This document shows, one piece after another, positions 10,492 through 23,567 of a stretch of 64,000 nucleotides of DNA. The stretch's first letter is position 1, and each line of letters starts with the position of its first letter. Below the pieces are notes generated by a model. The model made no database searches. It was given only the letters and a program-made list of their open reading frames with translations, and had not been told where the DNA came from. Source of the DNA: Heracleum sosnowskyi (lineage: Eukaryota > Streptophyta > Magnoliopsida > Apiales > Apiaceae); NCBI GenBank assembly GCA_030848705.1, contig CM061240.1, positions 21,905,001-21,969,000 on the forward strand, read 5' to 3'. The position numbers and the translations under genes were made by a program.

Positions 10492-11038
10492 TGTTAGATC
10501 AGAATTCAATGATCGTCGAGAGCTAGACTCTACTGATCAGGATTACTGATGTCATCAGGATTGCATGGTCGTCAGGATCAAGATGCATATCAGGACTGGG
10601 ATCAGGTTTGATCATCAGGACTGGAATCTGATCAGGATTCCTACTTCGAGTTATATTTGGAGTCTAGTTAAACATGGAAGTTTATTTTGTCGGTTCCTGG
10701 TTTGTAGAATGTAGCTATCAATTAAGGATATGTTTCAATCTTTGTAATTGATTAGGACTTATCTTGTTATTGATAGAGAAGCTGTGTGAAGTATATAAAC
10801 ACAGTTTAGGTTTCGTTTTATGACACAACATTGAACGATCATACACTTGAGTATTTGTGTAACCTAGCAGCTCTCAAGAACATCAGAATTTCTTGAGAGA
10901 GTTTGTAACAGTTTTTATATCAGATTTAATAAAGCTGTTATTGTTCTTTCATATTTGTAATATATATATCTTACTTAGTCGAGAATCTTATACAATTGTA
11001 TTCAACCCCCTTCTACAATTGTTATTTACTGGGCAACA
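10492..11038 (+). repeat. 3' LTR of copia element E2
   Basis: This is a 547-bp TG...CA repeat right after the polypurine tract. The 5' part (10510-10645) is packed with ATCAGGA-type words. A plausible TATA-like TATATAAAC lies near 10793. The end carries TTCAACCCCCTTCTAC. Its partner 5' LTR is outside the window. Confidence 0.85.
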
Positions 11039-11908
11039 GTCACATTAGAAGATCTTAAGCAAAAGAATGTGTACTTAGAGAGTAAGGTCAAGTGTAATGA
11101 TGAGATAGAGACTATCCTCAGGAAGCAGATTTCAGATTTAGATTTGAAGCTGAATGCTTTTAAGAATTCCGCCCTGATTGCTAAGGAGATCATTGATACT
11201 CAGACCCGGGGTAATAAAACTGCTATAGGACTTGACTACTCTAAAAAGGCTGGGAAAAGGACTCTGGAATTTCCTGTGACATCTTCTGTTGTCAAGAAGG
11301 ATATTCCACATATTCTTAAGAATGTGGTCAGTCCAGTCTTTTTCAAGCCCTTCTCGGAACCTTTTCATGAGGATGAGCTTTACATAAGACAAGAATTGCT
11401 TGAGGAGCATTTATTGAAGGAAAAAGAGGTAAAGACTAAGTTGCCTAGGAATTCAGTAAAAACTGTTATACCTAAAACTGAAGTAGGTGACTTAGTTAGT
11501 AATGCTAAAAAGAACAGGAATGGGAAAAAGAAGATTGTTAATCAGGAAATGGTTCCATATTCTCCCATTGCATCTAGGAAGTTGTGCACTATTTGTAATT
11601 CTGATGGACACCTTACACATGCATGTAAAAAGGTTAAAGTAGAAACTGCTAATTCTTCTGAAATGCATAACATGTCTGACATGCCTGATCTTCATGAACC
11701 CTGTGGAAAGAAAGAGTGTTTTCTATTTAAGTACAACATCATGCATGCTTATTTTAAGTTGATGAATGATAGTAGCAAAAGCACTGTTAATTTTAAATCC
11801 ACAGATACTATGAATATCAAACAGGGTAAGACTAAATTGAATGTTACTCCTGTTAAAGTATCTAAATCTTCAGGACCCAAACAATTTTGGGTACCAAAGT
11901 CCGCTTAA
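11039..11908 (+). pseudogene. E3 gag, 5'-truncated by E2 insertion
   Basis: Only the C-terminal part of Gag remains, about 280 residues, open from the E2 boundary to TAA at 11906-11908. It aligns with the C-terminal halves of the Gags of A and E1: a coiled-coil-prone beginning, then a conserved Cys/His region. A CCHC zinc knuckle is present (C-X2-C-X4-H-X4-C, bases 11585-11626). It ends in the conserved FWVP-type C-terminus before protease. The pol frame that follows is offset by -1 relative to gag, as in E1. Confidence 0.8.
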
Positions 11909-11919
11909 TCAATCTGTGA

Positions 11920-14900
11920 TTGCAGGATAAGGTTAAAAGCTCAAAGGTTGTGTGGATTCTGGATAGTGGTTGTTCTAGACACATGACAGGTGAAGAGTCC
12001 CTGCTTACAGAGGTGGTTAAGAAGACCGGCCCGATTGTAACCTTTGGAGATGACAGCAAAGGATTCACTACGGGATATGGTAAATTGAAAGTTGGAAATG
12101 TCATCATTGAAAACATCTCTCTTTTTGAAGGATTGAAGCACAATCTTCTAAGTATCAGTCAGTTCTGTGATAAAGGCTACAATGTAGATTTCAGAAAGGG
12201 CAGGTGCTTGATCACGAACAGGAAGGATGAGAGAAGCTTACTCTACTGGGAGTGAGAAAAGGAAATTTGTTTATAGCTAACTTAAGTTCTTCCAGTGAAG
12301 GAGAAGTTACATGTTTCTATGGAAAGGCATCTTCAGAACAAAGTTGGCTATGGCACAAGAAGCTCTCACATTTGAACTTCAAAACTATGAACTCTTTGGT
12401 AAAGAAAGAGTTAGTGAGAGGGTTGCCCTGATGGAATTCAATCAGGAGGGACTATGTGAAGCATGTGAAAAATGGAAGTCGAAGAAAGCATCACATAGAA
12501 GCAAAGGAATGACAAACATTGCTGAGCCATTACAGCTGATTCATATGGATTTATTTGGTCCAGTCAATGTTATGTCACTTTCAAGAAAAAGATATGCATT
12601 GGTGATGGTGGATGACTACTCCAAGTACACGTGGGTGTTGTTCATACAATCAAAGGATGAAGCAACACAACTAATCATTGATCACATCAAGAAGATAGAA
12701 GTGGAAGCTAAGCTACCTGTGCGGACAATCAGATCAGACAATGGAACTGAATTCAAGAATGCAGTTCTTAATGATTTCTGCTCAGAGAAAGGAATATCAA
12801 GACAGTTTTCAGCACCAAGAACTCCTCAACAGAATGGAGTAGTGGAAAGGAAGAACAGGACCTTGGTTGAAGCAGCAAGGACCATGTTAAGTGAATCAAA
12901 ACTTCCCACTTACTTTTGGGCTGAAGCAGTGAATACAGCTTGCTACACTCAGAATCGTACCCTGATCAACAAAGATCATGAAAAGACTCCGTATGAGTTA
13001 ATGGCCAACAAGAAACCAACACTGAAGTACTTTCATGTGTTTGGTGCAAAGTGCTTTGTACTTAAAGATGGAGAACATCTTGGCAAGTTTGATGCCAAAG
13101 CAGATGAAGGCATTTTTCTGGGCTATTCTCTGGAATCTAAGGCTTACAGGGTATATGTGATTGAAGATAAGAAGGTGTTGGAAAGCTTTAATGTAACATT
13201 TGATGACACCAAAAGACCAGGCCTGCAAACTGGAGAGAACTCTGAATCCTTGGTATTTGAAAATCTATCAGGAGATCTCTCTGACAATGAAGAAGAACCT
13301 GAAGTTGTTACAGTTATTAATAATAATCATGATGATAATGATTCTGGACCAAGTGGTGATAGTGGTGGACATACTCAAACTACTACTGGATCCACTAGTC
13401 AATCAACAGGGTCAACAGATCATACCGTCAATAACTCAGGGGGAGCAGGAGAAGGATCAACTAGTCACACTCCACAACATCTAGAACAAGGAGAATCATC
13501 AAGATCGCATCTGCCAAGACAAAGGGTATGGAATAGAGATCATCCCTTTCACTTGATCATTGGTGATCCGGACACAGGAGTGAGAACTAGGAGAGCATCA
13601 CAAAATGAATGTCACTATTCTGGGTTTCTTTCAGAAACATAACCTAAGAAAGTTGAAGATGCTCTAGATGATCCAGATTGGGTGATTGCTATGCAAGAGG
13701 AACTCAATCCGTTTGAAAGGCAGAAAGTTTGGAAGCTGGTACCTAGGCCTAAGGGAAAATCTGTTATTGGAACAAGATGGGTATTCAGAAATAAGTTGGA
13801 CGAAGATGGCATTGTAACGAGAAACAAAGCCAGACTGATTGCTAAAGGTTACTCTCAAGAAGAGGGTATAGATTATGATGAAACCTATGCACCAGTAGCA
13901 AGACTTGAGGCCATCAGAATGTTTCTGGCATTCGCAGCACATTCCAATTATAAGGTATATCAGATGGATGTGAAGAGTGCTTTTATGAACGGGGAGTTAG
14001 AAGAAGAAGTGTATGTGGAACAACCTCCAGGTTTTGATGATTCAAAACTGGCAGACTTTGTGTACTTTCTATTCAAAGCTCTCTATGGACTCAAACAAGC
14101 TCCAAGGACATGGTATGACACTCTCTCTGAATTCTTACTTGAAAATGATTTTAGAAGAGGTGTTGTAGACAAGACTCTCTTTTACAAAAAGCACAAAAAT
14201 GATTTGATATTGGTGCAAGTATATGTTGATGACATAATATTTGGTTCTACTAATGATGATCTATGCAAGAGATTTGCTAAGTTAATGCAGAGTCGTTATG
14301 AAATGAGCATGATGGGTGAATTGTCATTCTTTCTTGGACTGCAAGTATACCAAAGACAAGATGGTATATTCATTTGTCAGTCCAAGTACATCAAAGATCT
14401 TCTTAAGAAGTATCAAATGGAAGACTCATCTACAGCAAAGACTCCTATGCCAACTGCCACTAAGCTTGATAAGGATGAAACTGGTAAGAAGGTTGACATC
14501 ACAGGCTACAGAGGTATGATAGGCTCATTACTTTATCTCACTGCAAGTAGACCAGATATAATGTTTGCAACATGCTTGTGTGCTAGGTTTCAGTCTGATC
14601 CTAAAGAATCTCATCCAATAGCTGTTAAGGGAATATTTAGATATCTTAAGGGGACCCCAAATCTTGGAATTTGGTACCCTAAAGATACAGGATTTGATCT
14701 TATTGGATACACAGACTCTGATTTTGCAGGTTGTAAGATTGATCGGAAAAGTACTTCAGGAAGCTGTCAATTTCTTGGAAGAAGGTTAGTTTCCTGGTAT
14801 AGCAAGAAGCAGCATTCAGTGTCCACGTCAATAGCTGAGGCTGAATACATTGCTGCTGGTAGCTGCTGTGCTCAGATTTTGTGGATGAGAAACCAACTCC

Positions 14901-15169
14901 GTGACTATGGGCTTTTGTTGACAAAGATTCCAATATTTTGCGACAACACAAGTGCCATACCAATCTCTAACAACCTAGTGCAACACTCGAGGACGAAGCA
15001 CATCGACATCAGGTATCATTTTATCCGAGAGCATGTCATGAATGGAACTGTGGAGTTACATTTTGTACCCACAGAGGAACAAATTGCAGACATCTTTACT
15101 AAACCGCTTGATGAATCCACTTTTTCAAAGCTGGTTGGTGAACTTGGGATGTTAAATCTTTCTAATTGA
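11920..15169 (+). pseudogene. E3 pol: protease, integrase, RT, RNase H (broken)
   Basis: The protease has the active site in DSGCSRHMTG near 11955. The frame then shifts near 12235 and again near 12428, so the pre-integrase zinc domain is split. Integrase follows with all three catalytic acids: Asp in HMDLFGP, Asp in RSDNGTEF and Glu in QNGVVERKN. An in-frame TAA at 13640-13642 interrupts the linker. The last segment (13682-15169, 495 aa) has reverse transcriptase with the YVDD box and RNase H with TDSDFAG and the EAEYIAA region, ending in the usual copia C-terminus. The element cannot make this polyprotein, but RT and RNase H look intact as sequence. Confidence 0.92.
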
Positions 15170-16481
15170 TTTTGATTAGAAGTCAATAACTGCAGATAGT
15201 CCTAGTGAATACATGAGTTTAAGAATTTCTATATCCTTAGGACTCGTGAATTTATTTTCTGGAGCAATTCTCGTAGTTAGGATTATTGTACTAATTTTAT
15301 GTCATAATTATGGATGATATATCTTCTCGCATTTAATTGGTTATTAATTTTAAAAATTATTTAGGTGCTAATATTTGTTCTAAATATTGAAGCATCTATT
15401 TAATTTGAAATAATTTACTTTGTTTTTAACATTGTAGATTAATGCAGCATAATTTATTGGATTTTAATTAATTAATATCATTTAATGATATTTAGTTGAT
15501 TTTATTCTAAGAAAATTGTGATTTTTCTGTTGACAATTGATTTTGGTAAATTTGAAAAACATTTATTCAAAATAAAACTTGACAGGAAATACAAAAATTT
15601 GAATTTTAGAACATGAACAGGTTTTAAGATTTGAAAATTCTATCGAAATCAATTTTCAATAGTTTTTGAAAAGGAAAAGAAAATCTATCGAAGACAATTC
15701 TCGATAGTTTTTGAAATTCAGTTGAAAAATATATCGAATGGAATTTAACTCTTGAAATATCTAAATTCTCGATAGTTTTTCAAATATTCCTCGATAGTTT
15801 TTGAGTTTTAAAAGAAAAAAACACCTTCGATAGTTTTCTGATAAAGTCTGTTGGACTTCATATTTTTCAACTTCGATAGTTTTTCAAAAACTATCGAAGG
15901 AATAATGACTTTATTACCCCTCTAGAAAAAATATTGAAGGTTAATTAAAAATCTATCGAACACTGTGTTTACTAAAATACCCCTGTCAGTGTAAACATGG
16001 TATAAAAGAGCCCCTTAGACGTTTTTTTTTCCTAATCACAGATCTAAGAAAAGAATTTTATACTTACAAAGTTACGTACACAAACAAGAACGTCTAGTCC
16101 ATCGATATTTTCTTCAAATTCATCGAGTAAAACTTGAAAAAGTTACTTTTATTTCATTGTTAATTGATTTTAACCGTGAAGTTTGTTTCTTTTTGAGTTT
16201 TTGAAACGTCTCAAGGAAGAAAACCATCGAACTTGAATCTTCGAACCTTATAAAACTGTTAACAGTGTTATTCTTTAGAAATTAATTGTTTTTCAATTGA
16301 TTTCTTTGGATTAAAGTAGATATTTGAAGTTAACAATTTAGGGTTCTAATTTAAGTTGAGTTTGGTTCGAGTTTGTGTTTTTTAAAGGAAAAGGGGTTAA
16401 TTTGGTTAAATTCTGATTAATTAGGAATAATTAATTGAAAAATAAGTTCTGGTTTAAAATTTAATTTTTTGGAAATTTAAA
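15170..16481 (+). other. E3 spacer between pol and env-like gene, rich in TTCGATAG palindromes
   Basis: There is no ORF in these 1.3 kb. Between about 15635 and 15960 the word TTCGATAG or its complement CTATCGAA occurs around ten times, often next to a T-run. One pair forms a perfect 14-bp inverted repeat with a one-base loop (15871-15899). Around 15995-16010 is GTATAAAAGAG, a good TATA box, followed by a leader of about 470 bases to the ATG at 16482. A separate promoter for the env-like gene is therefore possible, though this is inference. Confidence 0.7.
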
Positions 16482-19400
16482 ATGGCCGGAAAATTTATTG
16501 TAACCAAGACTAATCATGTCTCGTTTCAAAACCTGCCAGCCATTACGAACTTACAGTTTCGTGCATGGGCAGAGTTTTTGAATACACGTTCGTTAGTGGC
16601 ATATTCTTTGAGTACTCCCGTAGTCCTTTGCATCGATCAATTGACTGCGTTGTACACATCAGCCACTGACACAAGTGAGAATAACATTAGATCCTTCAGT
16701 TTTGTTGTGCCAGAGGGCAGAACAATAAGGGTGATGGAACATGACTTTAACAGAATACTACATTTTCCTACAGAAAACCATGTTCCGGATCCCACGACTG
16801 AGGAGATACATGCTTTCTTCACTCTCATTAGAAGTCAACAACCAAACTTCTTTGTGGGAGAGTTTCTTAAGCATTACCTGACAAAGCCATGGAACTTTTT
16901 CTTTCATACCCTAATCCATGTTTTTACTGCCAAGCTAACAAATTTGCATGGTATTCCCTTATTCCTTCAAAAGATAGGGTTTGCCATTTCTAACAATACG
17001 CATATTAACATAGGAAGGCTAGTGATTGATCAAGTCATTCTGTGCATGGGACCACTGGATGAAAGAACAGGCATGGACGATGTGCTTTGTTTCTATCCTA
17101 GGTTCCTACATCTAATTCTCAATGATGTCTTAACAGATGATGAACGTGAGACATTTGAAGGCGAGGAGACCATGGAGTGCATGAGGATGAAGAGGAATGC
17201 AATAACCGCTCTGATAAGAAAGACTCATCTTCCAGGGGTACCAACTGTTCTCACTGAATATCTAAGAACGGTGCCCCTACCACTTCTACCCCCAGGGGAA
17301 CAGGTAAATGAAGGTAACATTCCTGAACCTGAACTGGCTCCTGAACCACAACCAATGGATGTTGATCCAGAGCCCTCAGTGGCCATCACTGACCATGAGA
17401 TTGCAAACCCACAATCTCTAACCACGGTCGAAGAGCCTTTGGAAGAGCCAAATGAAACCATAAACGAACCTCCTTCCCCTACTATACCCAACATTCAGAC
17501 ATCCGTGAGTGTAGAGGGAGATAGTGCCATAGCAGCACCACATAAGGAGATACACCCTTCAACAGCAGCTCTGCCTACCTCTAAAAGGAGAAGATCAGAA
17601 ACCGAGGCAACTGTTGATAGTTCATTTCTCTCATCCAAAGAACCCTTCACAAATTTTTCTGATTTTGATTGGGCAATGCTAACAAAAGCTATATCTGAAC
17701 CAATAGCTCAATCAAGTAAGGAAGAATTGACGGAAGCAACTGGTGTTCCGACCATATTACGGTCAGGTTCACTGGTTGAAGGTTCTAAGAACCAAGGGTC
17801 TTCACAGACATCGAGAGAAGGCTCTGACCTAAATGTAAAATCTAAAGGATCATTTCCTAGCTCCCCAGATGGAACATATCTGGATCCTGCGGGTAAAGGG
17901 TCTGACGTAGGTGCATATCGGCAACTCGGTGATAATGAATCAATTACTATTGAGGAGTTAACTGAGGTGAAGTCTTCACAGACTCAAGGGGAAGGTTCAG
18001 GATCTCTGCTGTTAATAGAGGTTGTTTCTAACCCCCTAGAGATTCAAACTCTAGATCCTTCAAAGGATATATCATCTACGGATGATCAACAACTTGGTTT
18101 AACCAAGGACGGGGACTTGCGAAGCCCCATTGCACCACCGGTGACCTCCTTAAGGACGGCTAAGGTGTTTTCTTCTGTAGGCACAACTAGCAAAACGGGA
18201 TTGAGTGAAACAAAAACACATACACCTGGCCTGAGTGGGAAAGGAAAAATGAGTGAAACACCGACAGAAACGTCGAGTGTACACCCAGAGCTAAATGTGA
18301 GGAGTGACACCCTAACCCTGCCAAACATTGATGATCAGCTACTGCCTACAGAACGAGAGTTACATGTTCAATCAACACTCAAGGAGATGACAGTTCGTGA
18401 TAAAGAAGGAAATCCATTATTCAAGGTTCCACTGCGACCTTCCTTTGACCAAGGGATCTCCTCTAGTCAAGGCAATGCTTCTTTAAAGACTATTCAAGAG
18501 AAGGTTGACTTGGCTGCAGCTGATTCCAGAAGAACATTCAGGGTCATTGGCAGTGCATCTGGCACTATAACAGGTACTAAGCAGGCAGTGGACTCCTTGA
18601 AGAAGGAAGCAATGGAGGAACTAGTCGAATTGAGGACAGACATCAAGGAATTAAAAGATGGATTCATGAATGAAGTGTTTGCTTTGTCGCAAGGACATGA
18701 AGCTTTAAGAGAAGACGTTCTGGTTATCCGGGATGGTCAAGCGCGGGTAAAAGATGCAATGAACACACTTTCAAGAGTGGAGTCTAAGCTGACCAAGAGA
18801 CTGGATCATATGGAAAAGACTACCAACTCAAGATTGGATAACATTGACCTGACGCTAGCTTCTATGAATGATATGAATAAGCAGATTATGGATTTCTTGG
18901 ACAACCAAAGCGACGGGGTACAGTCAATCTGGACTATGCTAAGGAACCAACAAACTGGAACAACCTGGACCTTCAAATCAACAACCTGATCCTTCTACTA
19001 CCTTTTATGCTGAGGATGGTTTTGTCGAGGATTCCTCAACTAAGGGGGAGAAAGTTGGAGATGGGGAGAAAGGTCTGGATGGATGGGGATTTTGGGAAAC
19101 GGTTGAAGCTATTCCAGTTAGACAGTACTGGATTGAGGACATGGTACAAGAAGAGGAAAGTGAAGAGGAATTTGAGTTCATGCAAGAGCAACCGATTAAA
19201 GAGGAGCATGAGCCATATTATCCAGAGCCTGTTGAATATCCAATCTGGGAGGATAATATGGAAGAAGAAGCAAATTCTCTGTCACAAGAAGAAGAAGCTG
19301 CCTTGGAAATGGTGAGAGCTCAAAGAGCTGCAATAGATGTCAGGCAAGCTGAGAAAGAGAAACAACAAGTAGTTCTGCGAAGTGAAAAACTGAAGAGGTT

Positions 19401-20274
19401 CAAGATGTATAGTGAAGTGAGGAAAAAGAAGATGATGGATCTGGCAAAGAAAGAAGGAAGTGACTGGGAGATGGCTTATAAAACCTTTTGCAGAGTTGAA
19501 GACGGATTAGAAGTCAATGACAATGCTGAGGTGGAGGTTATCATTCAGAACATAAGAAGTGCCAATCTTGAAGATCAGACTTACTTCACAGCATTGAGAA
19601 ACTCTATGATCTTTCTGAAAGCTGGGGTTAAAGCAAACGGTGCCTGGAACATAGTAATCAATTTTCTTGAGAAAGTTACTTTTGTGATTTCCACTAAGTT
19701 TTTTGAACAGAGGACATACACAGAATTGCAGGTTATGCTCATCAAGATACAAAGGACTACAAGGCTAAATGAACTGCTCCGTGAGCATGTTAAAGAGATC
19801 TTGATGAAAGTCGGTCCAGAGATTACTGAAGATCCTCCAATGGTTAGATTCATGACGAATGACGTGTTCAGAATTTGCTATTTGGCTGAGGACAAACTGA
19901 GAGACTATCCAAGCAACTATCTAATATCAGTGGAGAAGTATCTTAGATCCACTGGATTCTCATCAACGGAGAAGGACAAAGCAGCAGACACTCTGAGAAG
20001 ATTTCTAATGGAGAATGTTCTTTACTATAGGAAGAGAGTGGAAAGAGGATTGGAAGTGCATCCCAGACTACCAAACATGCCAAAGCTAAACAAGAAAGAT
20101 GTTAACATTGCATGGTTGTGGGCTGAAGTGGGACAAGAGGTAGAGTACATTGGAAGACACATCCAAGGAGCAATCCTTAAACCTGGAGAACCACTGCTCT
20201 ATCCTTCTGTGATTGATTATCAAGCTTCTAACTCCGATCCAATGTTTGAAGAAGGTGAGATCGGAATGGACTGA
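16482..20274 (+). pseudogene. E3 envelope-like gene, about 1,260 codons with one frameshift
   Basis: The first frame runs 16482-18989 (835 aa). The continuing frame ends at 20274 and includes 19141-20274. They join by a single +1 shift near 18950: the second frame is open back to that point without an ATG. The N-terminal 260 residues look like a folded domain. Residues 270-640 are Ser/Thr/Pro/Glu-rich. About 700-815 is heptad-rich and probably coiled coil. After the shift come an acidic segment, a Glu/Gln/Lys-rich coiled coil and a helical C-terminal domain. No signal peptide or clear membrane segment is seen, so 'envelope-like' reflects position in Sireviruses only. Element E1 keeps fragments of the same gene at 34430-35740. 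Confidence 0.75.
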
Positions 20275-20495
20275 ACAACAGAAGAAAAGAACAAAAGAAC
20301 TATCAGCTCAGACTAGAGGAGCAACTTCTATGTAGAAAGTTTTATTGTTTTTTGATTTATGAAAACTGGAAATGTATATATATCTGATCCAGAATGCATT
20401 TAATATTATTACGCTGTCTTACTTTAAATAGTTTCATGTTTCCTTAGTTAGTTGAGTTATCCTCGAAGTATTTGCTTGTCAAACTCTATCCAATC

Positions 20496-20509
20496 AAATA
20501 GGGGGAGAT
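20496..20509 (+). other. E3 polypurine tract
   Basis: AAATAGGGGGAGAT directly precedes the TG of the 3' LTR. It is identical in its core to the polypurine tracts of E1 and E2. Confidence 0.85.
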
Positions 20510-21452
20510 TGTAAAGCATAATGTAACATAAGATGTAAAAGAGATAACTACAACTCAACAAAGGACAAGACAGACAATAATATTAACAGAAGCACAGGAA
20601 TCCAGAATCAAAAAAGAAAAGGTAAACTCAAAAAATCAAAATACGGTATATATTCTTGAAGTCTGTAAACATGTCACAGAAAGAAGTTCATGAAAATGTT
20701 CAAGCCTCAGTGACAACAAAAGAAACAAGACTTTCAAGATGACAGAAGTATGTGAATGATTTAGGGTTAAGTACCACAGGATTCCAGTGATTTATTTGAA
20801 GCAACCAGAACGACAAGAGACTTATCAGCAGCATTGAATTGAAGACATAGAAGAAGAATTGATCAAGTGTTATTCATCTGTGAACCAGACCAGTTGCACT
20901 AGTTGGCGACACTAAAAAGATCAAGTTGTTTTATCGTCTCAGAAGAAATTGATACAGTCTATTACTTAAACACCAAGGAGTTCAGAAAGGATTTCTTAAA
21001 TAAATCAAGGACAAAAGAAAAGGGTTCGATGGTTTTTCTTTAATAAAAACCATCGAATGAGATAAAAAGAAATCATTAGAAAACTAATATGAGTTAATGT
21101 TTCATTCGATAGTTTTTATTTAAAAACCATCGAATGGAATATTAACTTTAATATTCAATAGTTTTTCTAATATGGAGCAGGTGAAAAGTATTACTTGTTT
21201 TTCCAGTTGATGGAAATTAGACGGCCAGGATTAGTTCTCTAGTTTTGGTTCGATAGTTTTCAAAACCAAAAGACTACAATTACTAAGAGAGAGGCAGTGT
21301 CTTCCTCAGTCAGGTTATTAACACATAAGCAATTACTGAGAGAGAAGTTTGAGCCGGAGAAGATCAGAGAAATTAATAGTGCTCAGAATTTTATCATTGT
21401 ATTGATTGTGTTTAACCTAGAACTCATTGAAGCTAATCTACGGATTAGAAAT
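20510..21452 (+). repeat. E3 3' LTR, first part
   Basis: The LTR begins TGTAAAGCAT after the polypurine tract. It contains TTCGATGG/CCATCGAA and TTCGATAG words, including a perfect 13-bp inverted repeat with a 7-base loop (21025-21057). It breaks at 21452 where the solo gypsy-type LTR begins, and resumes at 25549. Confidence 0.82.
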
Positions 21453-23199
21453 TGTAGCACCCCTCGAGGTTTATATTTATAAAAAGATATATTCCTCGAA
21501 TCTTGGTTTGGTTTGGTGTGTTTGATTTCGTTATAGAACTGAATGAATTATCCGCGAACGAAATTGAATTATTTGTGAGTATCGTATTTATAACGACTCA
21601 GAAAAACGCTTCTGTAGTATTAATATTTAATAATATTTGAGATCTATGATATGTGAATATTGTGTGAAAGGTGGATATTTGAAAATGTGATTATTAGATG
21701 TTTACTTGGTGAATGGTATGGATTAAAATATATGTGTATGCTTTTAATTGCATTTTATATGAATTTCTTATTAAAAATCAACTCTTTTTGACCTTCCGGG
21801 AATTTTATAAATTCATCAGAGATTCATTTTATTGTGAAATCTTTTTCACAACCTTTCTTTTATATTCTATTATTTTCTAAAATTAGTGGAGGAATTTATT
21901 TTCGGCCTTAAGGATTTAAAACTGATTTTATGAGATAAATGTCATTATTGTGATTTAAACTTTGAAAATTCATATTTAATTTAATTTTGATCATAAAAAT
22001 ATTTTAAAAATATGGGTGAGCTTGTAAATTCGTATTCTCTGTTTTAAAAATAAAATTTTGATTTTAGGTATTATTTTCATTTTATTTCGGATTTTAGAAA
22101 GTCGTTATATTGGTTTTCTTTTATTAAAAATCAGATTTTTAATTGTGAAGTTACTGTTTTGCCCTTGGGGCTTATAAAACCCTCAAGCCCAGCATTCTCC
22201 CCCTTTTTCTTATTGTCGACACCTCTGTTCTCTCCTTGCCGTTCTCTCTCTCGGCTATTCTCATTTTTTTTGTAAAAATCTTCATCCCTCTCTTCTTTTC
22301 TCTCCACACAATCGATTGTTGTACATATATATATACATATATATGATTGTGCTTGTGTGTGTATGGCCGTGTGTATATGTGTGTATCAGTTTTGCATGCA
22401 AGAGGTATTGGCGATTTGATCTTAATTCATTACCGAAATCTTGCTTTGTGATCATTCCGTGATTATTTGATTGTTGTAAATTGCTAATCGGTGAGGTTTG
22501 TTGAAGGAAACCCGAATTCCGGGCACCTCCAAGCCATGCCGCCGTCGGCAATGAGCTCCGGCGAGCCGACGGGGATGATGATGATACCTTTGAGTCCGAT
22601 TCTTGTGTTAATAATTATATTTAGTTGAGTTATGGGTTGCATGTTGAAGAATCGAAATGCATGTGAGAAATTTCAGTTTTCCCCTTTTGTAAAATTGGTT
22701 TGAAGTATTGATGTTGATGATTAATTGATAGCCTCAAGGTTATAGTGATTGCATGTTAGTGATTGTGTTAAGTTTAGAGAATTTTGGATTATATATGTTT
22801 GATATTTGATTTTAAGTTGAAGGTTTTGATTTGGGGTTTTTGTCGGATTAGAAGTGTAGTGTTTGTGATTGTTGATGCTAATTGATTTTAATGTATAAAT
22901 TGAGTACTTCTTCTTAAAGTTCTGATTTGTGAGTGTTGTGGAAGCCTAAGTAGTTGAGAATGGTAAATTAGTTGTATCATAGGTTATGCAATAAGAATGT
23001 TAGTGATTAAAGGTTTGTGCAGAATGTTGAGATGCCCAGAAACTGTCTGTTCTGTTTTGGTTAATTGCAATTGCTTGCTACCTGTTTTAGACAGTAAGTC
23101 TAAGAGGAAATTGTTCTAGTTGGAGTCTAGTTTGTGCACGCGCAAACCTTGTATCGATAGAGTTAACGAGTAAAGAGTTTTGTATGTTTTACTAAAAGT

Positions 23200-23567
23200 T
23201 GTGCAGCAGGATTTTCTGTGCTTCAGTTCATACTTTAACCTGTTCGTTTTTAGTCTAAATAAACTGTTCTGAAGTTGAAATTGTTATTCTGAGTTGGAGT
23301 AGTAATAAGGAAGTAGCCTGTCAAATTTGGTATTTGTTTGATTATATTTGGATTTCTGAAAAATGTTTTAGTAAAGTTGCGCAGCAGGAATTTTCTGTGC
23401 TTCAGTACCTAATTTAACCAGTTCGTTTTTAATCTAAAGGAATTGTTCTGAAGTTGAAACTTTTATGCTAAGTTGGATTAGTATTCATTAAGTAGCCTGT
23501 CAAATGTGGTATTTGTTTGATTAGTTTTGGATTTATGAAAAATGTTTTAGTAAAGTATGCGCAGCAG
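23200..23567. repeat. About 179-bp tandem repeat, two copies plus start of a third
   Basis: The word GCAGCAGG and its surroundings recur at 23203, 23381 and (as GCAGCAG) 23561, and the sequence between is clearly duplicated with some divergence. It is an internal duplication of the solo LTR. Confidence 0.85.

Larger units (their letters stand above)
6545..11038 (+). mobile_element. Ty1/copia element E2, 3' part (extra ORFs and 3' LTR)
   Basis: This is the downstream end of a copia element. It contains degenerate extra ORFs, a polypurine tract and a 3' LTR. The left side is cut off by the gypsy-type LTR at 3612-6544. The right LTR end abuts the gag of E3, followed by GTCAC (11039-11043) as candidate target-site duplication; the left partner and the whole gag-pol would be left of the window. 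The LTR ends with the same TTCAACCCCC box as E1 and E3, so it belongs to the same broad Sirevirus-like group, though its 547-bp LTR and ORFs differ. Confidence 0.75.

Noticed and set aside
22150..22600. Possible host gene leader (CT-rich run, then coding-like GC-rich stretch)
   Set aside because: It is inside the solo gypsy-type LTR, where a transcribed leader is expected; no supported ORF follows.
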